Positions 1 to 7,945 are shown, counted from the stretch's first letter. The stretch: DNA of 64,000 nt from Streptomyces sp. NBC_01689 (GCF_036250675.1 NZ_CP109592.1:2542001-2606000), one strand, 5' to 3'. The notes: generated from the letters alone by a model not told the origin. A program made the numbers and translations.

Positions 1-538
1 ACTTCTTCTTGCGCTCCTCGGTGTCGGTGACGTTCGAGAAGGCGACGTCGACCTTGCCGCTGTCGATGCCGACGAAGAGGTTCTCCCAGGTCGAGTTCTT
101 CACCTCCGGCTTCAGGCCGAGGACCGCGGCGACCAGCCGGCCGAGGTCGGGTTCGGCACCGGTGAGGGTCTTCTGGTCCTGGCCCACGTAGGCCAGTGGC
201 GGGAACCCGGCGGGCAGCGCGCCCACCCCGATGACCAGCCTGCCCTTCCTCGCCACCTCCTTGGGCAGCTCGGCGCTGATGGCCTTGACCTCGGTCACCT
301 CGAGGTCGGTCCGGCGGGCGGCGCCGTTGGAGAGCGCGCCCACGGTGACGGTGCCGGGGGCCGCGCCTCCCGTGGTGGCGGCGTCGCTCTCGCCGCCGCA
401 CGCGGTGAGCCCGGTGGCGAGGGCGGCGGCCACGGTGGACACGGTCAGGCCGCGGAGGAGTCCGGTACGGAGCCCGCGGGGGCGGTCGGGGAGGAGGCTG
501 CGGCTGCTGCGGTCAGGGGTGCGGGTCGGGGTGCGCAT
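1..538 (-). CDS. Amino-acid ABC transporter substrate-binding lipoprotein (partial, C-terminus off the left edge)
   Basis: This is the N-terminal 179 codons of the extracellular binding protein of a polar amino-acid (PAAT-type) importer. From the ATG at 538 it reads an Arg-rich n-region, a hydrophobic segment and the lipobox LTAC with lipidated Cys47. The mature part has features of the SBP_bac_3 fold: GRLVIGV early on, then GAEPDLGRLVAAVLGL and WENLFVGIDSGKVDVAFSNV. It is the last visible gene of a minus-strand operon with the permease and ATPase upstream, separated from the ATPase stop by 182 bases of G-rich repeats. The substrate cannot be read from the sequence; the Cys-rich leader upstream of the operon suggests cystine or another sulfur amino acid, which is inference. 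Confidence 0.88.
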   Translation of the reverse strand, partial: MRTPTRTPDRSSRSLLPDRPRGLRTGLLRGLTVSTVAAALATGLTACGGESDAATTGGAAPGTVTVGALSNGAARRTDLEVTEVKAISAELPKEVARKGRLVIGVGALPAGFPPLAYVGQDQKTLTGAEPDLGRLVAAVLGLKPEVKNSTWENLFVGIDSGKVDVAFSNVTDTEERKKK

Positions 539-630
539 GGTCGTCCTTGTCAGGTGTGTGGGCGTGAGGGCGTGGCGGGGTGCGCGTCCGCGTGGGAGGT
601 GAGGTGCGGTGAGGAACGCGGGTGCGCCGT

Positions 631-706
631 CTGCGGTGGCGGGTGGGTGGGGCGTCCTCGGCGGTGGATGGGTGGGGCGTCTGTGGTGGCGGGTGGGTGG
701 GTCGTT
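631..706. repeat. Three imperfect 25-26 bp G-rich tandem repeats between ATPase and binding-protein genes
   Basis: Copies start near 631, 657 and 682, each carrying the core GGTGG(C/A)GGGTGGGTGGGGCGTC with small changes. The plus (template) strand has closely spaced G runs that could form quadruplexes; the transcript is the C-rich complement. The repeats fill most of the 182-base gap between two genes that otherwise look like one operon. Confidence 0.7.
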
Positions 707-720
707 CGGGGGTCCGGGAT

Positions 721-1515
721 TCAGAGGACCTTGCTCAGGAAGTCCCTGGTCCGCTCGTGTGCCGGACGGTCGAGGACCTGGGCGGGCGGCCCCTGTTCGA
801 CGATCCGGCCGGCGTCCATGAAGACCACCCGGTCGGCGACCTCACGGGCGAAGCCGATCTCGTGGGTGACGATGACGAGGGTGGTGCCGCTGGTCGCCAG
901 GTCCTTGATGACGGCGAGGACCTCGCCGACGAGTTCGGGGTCGAGCGCGGAGGTGGGTTCGTCGAAGAGGATGACTCCGGGACGCAGCGCGAGGGCACGC
1001 GCGATGGCCACCCTCTGCTGCTGCCCGCCGGACAACTGCAGGGGAAAGGCGGCGGTCTTGTCGGCGAGCCCGACCCGGCCCAAGAGGGTGCGCGCCAGCT
1101 TCCGGGCTTCGGGCCTGCCCAGCCGGCCGGTGGCGACGGGCGCGGCGGCCACGTTGTCCAGCACCGTCAGGTGCGGGAACAGGTTGAAGTTCTGGAAGAC
1201 GAACCCGATCCGGCCGCGCTGGGCGAGGATGGACCGCTCGCTCAGTTCCCTCAGCCGGCCGCCGTGCTCCCGTACACCGATCGGTTCGCCGTTCACACGG
1301 ACGTGTCCGATCTCGGGCTTCTCCAGATGGTTGATCACCCTGAGGAGCGTGGACTTGCCGGAGCCGGAGGGCCCGAGGACCACGGTGACCTCGCCGGGCC
1401 GGACGGTCAACCGCACCCCGTTCAGCACCCGTTGGTTCCCGTACCACTTGTGCACGTCGTGCACCTCGACCGCCGCGGGCCGGCCGTCCAGGTGCTCCGC
1501 GGTCTCGGCGCTCAC
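721..1515 (-). CDS. Amino-acid ABC transporter ATP-binding protein
   Basis: This 264-residue ATPase powers the importer encoded with it and sits on the inner face of the membrane. All ABC motifs are present: Walker [10 protein letters not shown] (about 48-56), Q-loop Gln108 in [11 protein letters not shown], signature LSGGQQQR (161-168), Walker [13 protein letters not shown] (181-192) and the switch His in VIVTHE. The spacing and the [11 protein letters not shown] sequence are typical of the polar amino-acid (GlnQ/HisP) family. The GTG start at 1515 shares four bases with the permease stop (GTGA), indicating translational coupling. The open frame continues upstream through the permease region in another frame, but that extension is not coding. 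Confidence 0.95.
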   Translation of the reverse strand: MSAETAEHLDGRPAAVEVHDVHKWYGNQRVLNGVRLTVRPGEVTVVLGPSGSGKSTLLRVINHLEKPEIGHVRVNGEPIGVREHGGRLRELSERSILAQRGRIGFVFQNFNLFPHLTVLDNVAAAPVATGRLGRPEARKLARTLLGRVGLADKTAAFPLQLSGGQQQRVAIARALALRPGVILFDEPTSALDPELVGEVLAVIKDLATSGTTLVIVTHEIGFAREVADRVVFMDAGRIVEQGPPAQVLDRPAHERTRDFLSKVL

Positions 1516-2501
1516 CGTGCCGCCTCCTTCCGGATCCGGGCCCGCAGGTCGCGCAGACCGGTGCGGAGTCTCCGCAGTGGGGTGGGCGGGAGCGTGCGCA
1601 GCGCACCCCGCGAGTAGTACCGCTCGACGTGGAACTGGACGACCGACACGACGCTGGTGAGGATCAGGTACCAGACGGTGGCGACCAGCAGCAGCGGCAC
1701 GATGTCGCCGGGGTAGGTGCTGCCCATGCTCTGCACCGAGCCGAAGAGATCGAGCAGGGAGACGTAGAACACCAGGGAGGTGCCCTTGATCAGGCCGATC
1801 AACTGGTTCACGTAGTTGGGAACGATGGAGCGCAGGGCCTGGGGGAGCACGATCCTCGTGAACTGGTAGCCCTTCGGCAGACCGAGCGCGGCCGCCGCCT
1901 CGTGCTGGCCCTGGTCGACGGAGAGGATGCCGCCCCGTACCACCTCGGCCGCGTACGCCGCCTCGTTGAGGCTCAGCCCGACGACCGCGACGGCCATGTC
2001 GGTGGCGAGCCGGGACTCGTCGAAGGTGAGGAAGGCGGGACCGAACGGCACGCCGAGGCTCAACGTCCGGTACAGGGCTGAGAAGTTGTACAGGAAGAGC
2101 AGGACGACGATGAGCGGGACCGAGCGGAAGAGCCAGATGTAGACCCAGCTCACGGCGCGCAGCACCGGACTCCGGGAGAGCCGTGCAAGCGCGAGCAGGA
2201 CACCGCCCAGCTGGCCCGAAAGGGCGCTGTAGAGGGTCACTTCGAGGGTGATCAGCAAGCCGTCGACGATCGTGGGCCGCAGGAACCAGTACTGGAACCT
2301 GTCCCATTGGAAGAACGGGTTGGTCGCCAGGCCGTGGACGATCTGCGCGACCAGGACCAGCACGGCCGCCGAGACGATCCAGCGGCCCGGCCGGCGCAGC
2401 GGCCGTACCCGTTGCGCCGCGTACGGCCTCGGTTCGGCCACGGGAGCGGGGGGCGGCTCCGCCGTGCCCAACGGCACGGCGGAGCCCAGGGATTCACTCA
2501 T
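1512..2501 (-). CDS. Amino-acid ABC transporter permease
   Basis: This 329-residue integral membrane protein forms the channel of the importer. After a Pro-rich cytoplasmic N-terminus the first membrane segment lies near residues 41-58, and further hydrophobic segments follow. The EAA loop that docks to the ATPase is visible as [20 protein letters not shown] (about 201-220), as in HisM/GlnP permeases. It is the first structural gene of the operon and overlaps the ATPase gene by four bases. The ATG at 2501 lies just after GGCTCC/TGGAGCCC sequence giving a weak GGAG ribosome site. Control is probably through the leader and promoter 300-550 bases upstream. Confidence 0.94.
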   Translation of the reverse strand: MSESLGSAVPLGTAEPPPAPVAEPRPYAAQRVRPLRRPGRWIVSAAVLVLVAQIVHGLATNPFFQWDRFQYWFLRPTIVDGLLITLEVTLYSALSGQLGGVLLALARLSRSPVLRAVSWVYIWLFRSVPLIVVLLFLYNFSALYRTLSLGVPFGPAFLTFDESRLATDMAVAVVGLSLNEAAYAAEVVRGGILSVDQGQHEAAAALGLPKGYQFTRIVLPQALRSIVPNYVNQLIGLIKGTSLVFYVSLLDLFGSVQSMGSTYPGDIVPLLLVATVWYLILTSVVSVVQFHVERYYSRGALRTLPPTPLRRLRTGLRDLRARIRKEAAR

Positions 2502-2801
2502 GGAGGGCTCCAGGCGGCTCGGACTCCCCGGGCGCGGCCCGTACGAGGAGACGACGGGGTACGCGCACGGGGAACGAACCCGATGCGGGGGGCGGGAAGG
2601 GGAAGGAGGTCACCGGCGGACCGCCCGTTCGACGCCGGTACGGGGCAATTCGGCGATCACGGGTCCTGTGCCGGACGGCGGAGATCAGGGGCCGGGAGTC
2701 CGCCGGCCGGGGTTCACCGGCCCGGTCCGCAGCAACCGGGGTCGGCCGGCCGGGCTTTCATGAACCGGGATGCGGCGAGCGGGGACCGGCGAGGGAGCGC
2801 G
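2502..2801. other. Untranslated leader between Cys-rich leader ORF and permease gene
   Basis: No convincing gene lies here on either strand. On the minus strand it would be the 300-base transcript segment between the leader peptide stop and the permease start. It is rich in CCGG/GGCC dyads, for example around 2690-2760, so alternative hairpins are easy to draw, but in DNA this GC-rich I cannot pick out one terminator with confidence. Confidence 0.5.
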
Positions 2802-2900
2802 TCAGCCCTGACAGCGACAGCGGGCGCCGGGAGCGGGACAACACCGGGCCGTGCGGGCGCTGCCGCCGTCGGTGAGGTGCCGCTCGGGGCGACGGTTCAT
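2802..2900 (-). CDS. Putative Cys-rich regulatory leader peptide upstream of ABC transporter operon
   Basis: A 32-residue ORF begins MNRRPERHLTDGGS and ends CCPAPGARCRCQG. It holds two adjacent TGT codons and two more TGT codons three residues before the end. Cys is rare in Streptomyces proteins, so four in a 32-residue ORF is notable. It lies 120 bases downstream of a good promoter (3029-3058) and upstream of an amino-acid importer. Known actinobacterial leader peptides with Cys codons near the stop act as cysteine-responsive attenuators. The match to the usual RHxDLxRxSSA pattern is only loose. A longer version could start at an ATG near 2957. Function is inferred, not shown. Confidence 0.5.
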   Translation of the reverse strand: MNRRPERHLTDGGSARTARCCPAPGARCRCQG

Positions 2901-3028
2901 GAGCGCGCGGTGGCAGCCGTGGGACCGCGAGGCGGTCTTCCCCTGAGCTGCGTGCATCGCGGTCACCGTCACCGTTCCGGCCCGTCGGGCCTCGTGTCCA
3001 CCGGAGTTGCTCCGGTCCGATGCGGCGT

Positions 3029-3058
3029 AAGTTAGGCACGGCCCCCGACGGATGTCAA
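3029..3058 (-). promoter_or_regulatory. Promoter for the ABC transporter operon (TTGACA / TAACTT)
   Basis: On the minus strand TTGACA (3058-3053) is followed after 18 bases by TAACTT (3034-3029), a good match to the vegetative HrdB-type consensus. Transcription would begin near 3020, just before a perfect 7-bp hairpin ACCGGAG-TTG-CTCCGGT (3000-3016), and run through the Cys-rich leader ORF into the transporter genes. Confidence 0.65.
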
Positions 3059-3140
3059 CGTCCGGCAGCCCGGACGACCACGTGGTGAGACCGCGCGGGT
3101 GCCTTCTTGACGGGCCCGTGGAGCGGACCGAGACTGACGG

Positions 3141-3263
3141 GGACGGTCACGATTGTCAGCGCCCTTCGCCCGGTTCCGTCCGTGCGAGGCGGTTGATCGG
3201 CCCCGGCCCGCTGACAGGCAACCCTTCCACCGCGACGGGGTGCCCCGGGTGACGACCGGGTCC
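3141..3263 (+). promoter_or_regulatory. SAM riboswitch (SAM-I/SAM-IV clan)
   Basis: The plus strand shows the aptamer architecture. Outer stem P1 is GGAC-GGTC (3141-3148) with GACC (3254-3257) and GTCC. P2 is TCAGCG (3156-3161) with CGCTGA (3209-3214). The diagnostic core GGCAACCC then pairs around to GGGGTGCC (about 3217-3244), followed by CCGGGTGACGACC. This 3' half is close to what I recall of actinobacterial SAM aptamers upstream of sulfur genes. A weak promoter, TTGACG (3107-3112) with GAGACT (3130-3135), would start RNA at the aptamer edge. It would sense S-adenosylmethionine and control the leader peptide and GST-like gene downstream. Confidence 0.78.
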
Positions 3264-3327
3264 CGCCGGAGCGGCGGGGCAAGCGTGGTCTCGCCTCTCG
3301 CGAGCCCCGGACACGGGAGCGACGGGA

Positions 3328-3402
3328 ATGACCGGAACGGGCACGAGCGGTCTGACCAGACGCCTGCACATCGATCTGCAGCGGGTCTCCAGCGCCTACT
3401 AG
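3328..3402 (+). CDS. Putative leader peptide of the LTRRLHIDLQRVSSA type
   Basis: A 24-residue ORF (ATG 3328, TAG 3400-3402) reads MTGTGTSG followed by LTRRLHIDLQRVSSAY. The RRLHxDLxRVSSA core is the hallmark of a widespread family of actinobacterial cis-acting leader peptides found before cysteine, sulfonate and related sulfur genes. A GGAG lies eight bases before the ATG. A small hairpin, GTCCG-CCGC-CGGAC (3402-3415), starts at the stop codon and could be part of the attenuator. It sits between a SAM riboswitch and the GST-like gene, so two RNA-level switches are in series. Confidence 0.78.
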   Translation: MTGTGTSGLTRRLHIDLQRVSSAY

Positions 3403-3493
3403 TCCGCCGCCGGACAGTACGTCAGCGCAGTCACTCCGTTCCGCCGCTGCCGCCCCCCGGGGAGGCAGGGCTTCGCCGTTCCCATGGAGAGTC

Positions 3494-4282
3494 ATGCCCG
3501 AGACAGCCTCGCTCGGTCCGTCCGCCGCCGCCTCCCCCTGCTCCTCGACCGCGCCCTCACCCTCACCCGTGCCGGGGACCGTCGTCGCCGGGCCTCCCCG
3601 GGGCACGGCACCCCTGCGCGGGCACCGGATCCGCAGCCGCATCGGGGTCGGTCCGGCCGGCGGTTTCTACCCGGCGCCGCACCGCTATCAGCTGTACCTC
3701 TCCGAGGACTGTCCGCGCTCGCTGCGCATCTCGATCACCCTCGGCCTGCTGGGTCTGCGGGACTCGGTCACCTCCACCCTGCTGACGGCGCCGTCCGGAA
3801 CGCCGGACGCCCGCGCCGCGCTGCGGGCCGCGTACGAGGCCACCTGGCACCACTACGACGGTCCGCTCACCGCGCCGGCGCTCTGCGACCGCTGGAGCGG
3901 GCGCATCGTCAGCAACCACACGCCCGACATCCTGCGCGACCTCGGAGAGCTTCCGGGCTGTCGCGGCGACGGCGGGCACCCCCGGCTGCACCCGCCGGCC
4001 CTCGCCGCGGACATCGACGCCCTGCGCGTCCTCCTGCACCGGAATCTCACCCCGGCGGCGGCGCCGGCGGCGCGGTCGGCCGCGCTCGCCTCGCTGGACC
4101 GTCGGCTCGCCGCGCACGCGTACGTGCTGGGCGACGAGTTGACGGCGGCCGACGTCGACCTGTGGGTCGCTCTCGTCCGCCTCGGTGCCGGCGACGCCCT
4201 CTCCCCGTACGGCCGGCTGCGGGAGTACGTCGCCGGGCTGGGCGCCCGTCCGGCGTTCCGTGACGCGGGGCTCCGGGGCTGA
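3494..4282 (+). CDS. Glutathione S-transferase-like protein (ECM4/YqjG glutathionyl-hydroquinone reductase family)
   Basis: The 262-residue protein has a Pro/Ser-rich N-terminus, then FYPAPHRYQLYLSEDCPRS (about 56-76), matching the thioredoxin-like start and catalytic Cys region (family motif CPWAHR) of ECM4/YqjG enzymes. A C-terminal GST helical domain includes AAHAYVLGDELTAADVDLWV. Family enzymes use glutathione to reduce glutathionyl-hydroquinones. Actinomycetes lack glutathione, so the thiol cofactor here is unknown and could be mycothiol (inference). It is about 60 residues shorter than E. coli YqjG, and the CPxxHR Trp and His are replaced by Arg and Ser. The SAM riboswitch and leader peptide upstream place it in sulfur metabolism. 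Confidence 0.75.
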   Translation: MPETASLGPSAAASPCSSTAPSPSPVPGTVVAGPPRGTAPLRGHRIRSRIGVGPAGGFYPAPHRYQLYLSEDCPRSLRISITLGLLGLRDSVTSTLLTAPSGTPDARAALRAAYEATWHHYDGPLTAPALCDRWSGRIVSNHTPDILRDLGELPGCRGDGGHPRLHPPALAADIDALRVLLHRNLTPAAAPAARSAALASLDRRLAAHAYVLGDELTAADVDLWVALVRLGAGDALSPYGRLREYVAGLGARPAFRDAGLRG

Positions 4283-4393
4283 GCGGTCACCCGAACGACC
4301 CCCGGGCGGCGGGGTGTTCACCCGCCGGACGCCCGGCGCCGCGGCCGCCCGAAGGCCGCGGCGACGGCGGGTGGGCCGGGGCCCCGTCGTCGG

Positions 4394-4909
4394 TCAGCCC
4401 TTGACCCGGGTGAAGACGAGTGTGCCGACGACAGTGGTCAGGCCGCGGAGCATGCCCAGCTGGTTCCACCCCATGCCGAACTGGTCGCGGTCCACGCTGA
4501 ACTCCGTGTCCAGGGTGACCTCGTCGACGCTCGCCGCGGTGACACGGGCGACGGCGGGCTGCGGCTTGGTGACGCCGTGCACGGTCAGCTCTCCGGCGAC
4601 CGTGACGGTGTCGTCCTGAGCCACCGCGGCGTCGTCCACCGCGAAGGTGATGGTGGGGTGACGTTCGACGTCGAAGAGGTCGGCCGAGCGCAGGTGCTTG
4701 TCCCGCTTGCCGTTCTTGGTGTCGAGGGACGCCGCGTCCAGGGTCACGGTGCCCCGGGCGGTCCCGTCGGGCCGCACCTCGCCCTCCCCGGCGACGGTGG
4801 CGAAGACGCCCTTCACCGTGACCAGACCCCACATCGTCTTGTGCCGGATGGCGACCTTGGTACGGGCGGGGTCGAGCTGCCACAGGCCGGTTTCGACGGC
4901 GACGGTCAT
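4394..4909 (-). CDS. YceI family protein (lipocalin-like, polyisoprenoid-binding fold)
   Basis: This 171-residue protein begins MTVAVETGLWQLDPARTKV and has YceI signatures: FDV-type segment LFDVERHPTITFAVDD, AGELTVHGVTKP and the KTMWGLVTVKG strand. The fold is a beta-barrel that binds long isoprenoid chains. No signal peptide is visible, so it is probably cytoplasmic, as in many Streptomyces YceI proteins. The ATG at 4909 has GGAGAA eight bases upstream. It is divergent from a MarR regulator, with two identical operators between them, so it is probably that regulator's target. Confidence 0.92.
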   Translation of the reverse strand: MTVAVETGLWQLDPARTKVAIRHKTMWGLVTVKGVFATVAGEGEVRPDGTARGTVTLDAASLDTKNGKRDKHLRSADLFDVERHPTITFAVDDAAVAQDDTVTVAGELTVHGVTKPQPAVARVTAASVDEVTLDTEFSVDRDQFGMGWNQLGMLRGLTTVVGTLVFTRVKG

Positions 4910-4972
4910 GAGTGTTCTCCATACGGTTGACGGTGGGCGATGGGGCACGGGCCGTGGGACGAACGAGAGTCA

Positions 4973-5017
4973 TCCAAATTTGGACGATCACAGGCTAGCC
5001 CGTTTTCCAAATTTGGA
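4973..5017. promoter_or_regulatory. Paired palindromic operators TCCAAATTTGGA between yceI-like and marR genes
   Basis: The perfect 12-bp palindrome TCCAAATTTGGA occurs twice, at 4973-4984 and 5006-5017. The centres are 33 bp apart, about three helical turns, so two MarR dimers would bind the same face. The AT-rich palindromes stand out in GC-rich DNA and lie between the divergent genes at 4909 and 5039. The second ends 21 bases before the marR ATG, which would allow autoregulation. Confidence 0.85.
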
Positions 5018-5038
5018 CAACCAGTAGACTGTGACACC

Positions 5039-5539
5039 ATGGCCGACTTTCTCGCCCCCGCTGACCTGCCCGAACACGAGCCGGCGGGCGACGACGGCCT
5101 GCTTCCGGGCGAACTGCGGTCCTGGATGCGGCTGTTGGCGGCGGCCGGCGCGATCGAGCAGCAGCTGCGCGCTCGGGTGAAGGACGCCCTGGGGGTCTCG
5201 CACGACGAGTTCCTGGTGCTGTGCCTGCTGGCCGACCAGCCCGGCTCCAGCCTGCGCATGACACAGATCGCCGAGCTGCTGGGCCGGCCCAAGACACGGC
5301 TGACCTATCAGGTGGCCTGTCTGCAGCGCGCGGGCCTGATCACCCGGCGCTCGGCCTGCGGGGACAAACGCGGTATCGAGGTCGTCCTCACGGACAAGGC
5401 ACGCACCCTGCTGAGGGAGTCCTCGCGCCCGCTGGCCGACGCGGTCTCGCAGGCCATCGCCCGCACGGCGTGCGCGCAGCGGTTCGAGCAGCTGCACGAT
5501 CTGCTGCCGCCCTCCGAGGCGCCCGGCGACCGGCCGTAG
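5039..5539 (+). CDS. MarR family transcriptional regulator
   Basis: This 166-residue protein has the MarR winged-helix layout. A first helix region (RSWMRLLAAAGAIEQQLRARV) is followed by the core SHDEFLVLCLLADQP, recognition segment MTQIAELLGRPKTRLTYQVACLQRAG and the wing SACGDKRGIEVVLTDKART. The start at 5039 is chosen because it follows the operators and gives a normal N-terminus; the frame is open further upstream through the operator region. It most likely represses itself and the divergent YceI gene through the two TCCAAATTTGGA sites. The ligand is unknown. Confidence 0.9.
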   Translation: MADFLAPADLPEHEPAGDDGLLPGELRSWMRLLAAAGAIEQQLRARVKDALGVSHDEFLVLCLLADQPGSSLRMTQIAELLGRPKTRLTYQVACLQRAGLITRRSACGDKRGIEVVLTDKARTLLRESSRPLADAVSQAIARTACAQRFEQLHDLLPPSEAPGDRP

Positions 5540-5700
5540 AGCGCGGGGCCCCGGGAACGCCGTGCCCGGAAGGGCTCCGGGGACGGGCCGGCGGGCCACG
5601 ACGCGGCACACCCGCCGACGCCGCGGCCCGAAGGCGCGCGGAGCCGCCCCCGCGGACGGCCTCGCGCGCCGGACGACGGCCGTCACGACGGCCGCGCGGA

Positions 5701-6495
5701 TCAGAACCCCGGGAACACGCGTCGCAGGTCGTCGAGGGTGAGGGCGTCCCCCTTCAGGTTCACCTCGGCCGGGGTGCGGGCCGGGGCGTGCCGGCCGGTG
5801 ACGAGCCGCAGCCACCACTCGGCCGGAGCGCTCAGCACGGCGTCGGGGTCGGCGGGCTCGTCGACCAGCGCGACCGAGTCACCCACGTCGAGCCCGAACG
5901 CCCGCTCGGGAGAGACCGTCCGCACCGCGACCCGGACGTGGCGGCCGCCCAGCGCGTCCGCCCTGCCGAGAAACCCCATGAGCAGACCGGCCTGGTCGAG
6001 GAGCGGCCCGACCGCCACGGGCAGCAGGGCCGCCGCCGGGTCGAACGCCACCTCGACGTCCCAGGTGTGGTGGGTGAACTCGCTGAGCCGCAGTCCCGCC
6101 ACGGTCGCGACGTCCACGGGAGCCGGCAGGAAACCCAGATCCACCCGGAGCTCCTGCCGGGCCCGCGCGTCCAACGCCTCGTAGGTGCTGACGAGTCGCT
6201 CGTCGGCGGTCACGAACCCCTCGGCACGCTCGGCCGGGGACATCGCGTCCCAGCGCGCCCACACCGAGGTGTTGAAGTCGCCGCCCCGCGGTCCGGTCCC
6301 GTTCAGCGCCCCCTCCAGCGAGGCGAGGCCGATCTCCGCGCCGCTGCCCAGGTGGCTGAGCACCTGGGACACGTCCCACTCCGAAGCGCCCGAGGGCCGG
6401 GTGAGGTCGGCGGCGGCGAGTCCGTGGACCACGGAGGTCAGGTGGTCGTGTCCGCTGCGCAGGGCGGCGATGGTCCGGTCGGCACGGTCGGTCAT
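5701..6495 (-). CDS. Maleylpyruvate isomerase family mycothiol-dependent enzyme
   Basis: The 264-residue protein shows the DinB-like mycothiol-dependent isomerase N-domain: RTIAALRSGHDHLTSVVHGL, SEWDVSQVLSHLGSGAEI, and the metal-ligand motif EFTHHTWDVEVAFDP, where Glu and His fit the E-x3-H pair of the Corynebacterium enzyme. A C-terminal MDMPI_C-like domain ends in VNLKGDALTLDDLRRVFPGF. It would use mycothiol as cofactor, but most paralogues have unknown substrates. ATG 6495 is the first start with the conserved MTDRADRTI beginning. It stands alone between the MarR and CoA-transferase genes. Confidence 0.88.
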   Translation of the reverse strand: MTDRADRTIAALRSGHDHLTSVVHGLAAADLTRPSGASEWDVSQVLSHLGSGAEIGLASLEGALNGTGPRGGDFNTSVWARWDAMSPAERAEGFVTADERLVSTYEALDARARQELRVDLGFLPAPVDVATVAGLRLSEFTHHTWDVEVAFDPAAALLPVAVGPLLDQAGLLMGFLGRADALGGRHVRVAVRTVSPERAFGLDVGDSVALVDEPADPDAVLSAPAEWWLRLVTGRHAPARTPAEVNLKGDALTLDDLRRVFPGF

Positions 6496-6760
6496 GTCTC
6501 GGCTCCGGGGAGGGGTGCGGTGGGGCGGGATGGGACGGTGCGGGAACGGTACCGAGGACCGTCGCGGCATCAAAGACCGCGGGTCCTAGGACGGCGGAAA
6601 ACGAGGACGGTGCCCGTCGGCGTCCCGCCCCGGCCCCACTCCGCGGTGCCCGCGCCGCCGTCGCGTCCCGGTGTCTGCGCGATCACCGCGGGCGCGGCCA
6701 TGATGGCAGCATGACCCGCGTCGCCCCGTTCTCCCGGCCTGCTCCCCGGAGGTCCGCCCG

Positions 6761-7945
6761 ATGACCGAACTCCCACTCGCCGGTATCACCGTCGTCAGTG
6801 TCGAGCAGGCCGTGGCGGCGCCCTTCGCGACCCGTCAACTGGCCGACCTCGGCGCCCGGGTGATCAAGGTGGAACGCCCGGGAGGGGGCGACTTCGCCCG
6901 CCGTTACGACACCACCGTGCACGGCGAGTCCAGCTACTTCGTCTGGCTCAACCGGTCCAAGGAGTCACTGACCCTGGACCTCAAGTCGGCCCGCGGTCGC
7001 GACATCCTGGAGCAACTGCTCGCCGGAGCAGACGTGTTCGTGCAGAACCTGGCCCCCGGGGCGGCGGCCCGGCTCGGCCTCGACGCCGCGTCGCTGCGGG
7101 AACGGCACCGGTCACTGATCCCGTGCGCCGTCACCGGCTACGGCTCCGAGGGACCGTGGGCGGACCGCAAGGCGTACGACCTGCTCGTGCAGTGCCAGAC
7201 GGGCCTGGTCTCACTGACCGGCAACGAACACGGCGCCGCCCGCGCCGGGGTGTCGGTCGCCGACATCGCGGCGGGCATGTACGCCTACTCGGGCGTCCTC
7301 ACCGCCCTGTTCACCCGCGCCACCCAGGGCGTCGCCCGCGCCGTGGAGGTCTCCCTCTTCGAGGCGCTGGCCGAGTGGATGGGCCAGCCCGCCCTCTACA
7401 CGCGCCACGGCGGCACCCAGCCGCCGCGGATCGGCACCCGGCACGCCACCATCGCTCCCTACGGCACGTACCCCGCGGCCGACGGCAGGGACGTGCTCCT
7501 CTCCATCCAGAACGAACGGGAGTGGGTCGCGCTGTGCGAGCGGTTCCTTGAGCGCCCGGACCTCGTGGACGATCCGCGTTTCGCCACCGGTCCCGACCGG
7601 GTCGCCCACCGTGACGCGCTCGACGCGATCGTGGCCGACCGGTTCGGCACGCTCGGCAGTCACGAGGCGGGCGAACTGCTGGACGCCGCGGGCATCGCCA
7701 ACGCCGGGGTGAACACCGTCGAGGAGTTCCTCGCCCATCCGGTCCTGCGCGAACGGGGCCGCTGGCGCGACGTACGGGTGCCCGGCGCCGTGGTGCCCGC
7801 CCTGCTGCCGCCCGTCGACCTCGCCGGAGTCGATCCGCGCATGGACCCCGTGCCCGCCCTCGGCGAGCACACCGACGAGATCCTCACCGCGCTGGGACAC
7901 GGCCCCGCCGACATCGCCGCGCTGCGCGCCGACGGCGTCGTCTGA
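6761..7945 (+). CDS. CaiB/BaiF family III CoA-transferase
   Basis: This 394-residue enzyme moves CoA between carboxylic acids. Family hallmarks are LAGITVVSVEQAVAAPFATR, LADLGARVIKVERPGGGDFAR (CoA site), FVWLNRSKESLTLDLK, AVTGYGSEGPWADRKAYDLLVQ with the catalytic Asp in KAYDLLVQ, and the C-terminal GEHTDEIL. A GGAGG ribosome site precedes the ATG. It is more like the generic acyl-CoA transferase subgroup (citramalyl/mesaconyl or succinyl type) than the formyl-CoA transferase at 55175. It is convergent with the TetR gene. The acid substrate cannot be told from sequence. Confidence 0.92.
   Translation: MTELPLAGITVVSVEQAVAAPFATRQLADLGARVIKVERPGGGDFARRYDTTVHGESSYFVWLNRSKESLTLDLKSARGRDILEQLLAGADVFVQNLAPGAAARLGLDAASLRERHRSLIPCAVTGYGSEGPWADRKAYDLLVQCQTGLVSLTGNEHGAARAGVSVADIAAGMYAYSGVLTALFTRATQGVARAVEVSLFEALAEWMGQPALYTRHGGTQPPRIGTRHATIAPYGTYPAADGRDVLLSIQNEREWVALCERFLERPDLVDDPRFATGPDRVAHRDALDAIVADRFGTLGSHEAGELLDAAGIANAGVNTVEEFLAHPVLRERGRWRDVRVPGAVVPALLPPVDLAGVDPRMDPVPALGEHTDEILTALGHGPADIAALRADGVV

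Noticed and set aside
1276..1285. ACCGATCGGT, the TetR operator core, inside the ABC ATPase gene
   Set aside because: It is within coding sequence, lacks the flanking AAA/TTT and is not near a start; taken as chance.
2880..2960. Possible second riboswitch (GGTTCATGAG on the plus strand near the Cys-rich leader)
   Set aside because: The 3' core (GGCAACC...GGTGCC) is absent on both strands, so only the first motif matches.
2307..3035. Plus-strand frame of 242 codons over the permease start and control region
   Set aside because: Overlaps the permease antisense and the promoter/leader; Arg/Gly-rich shadow without motifs.
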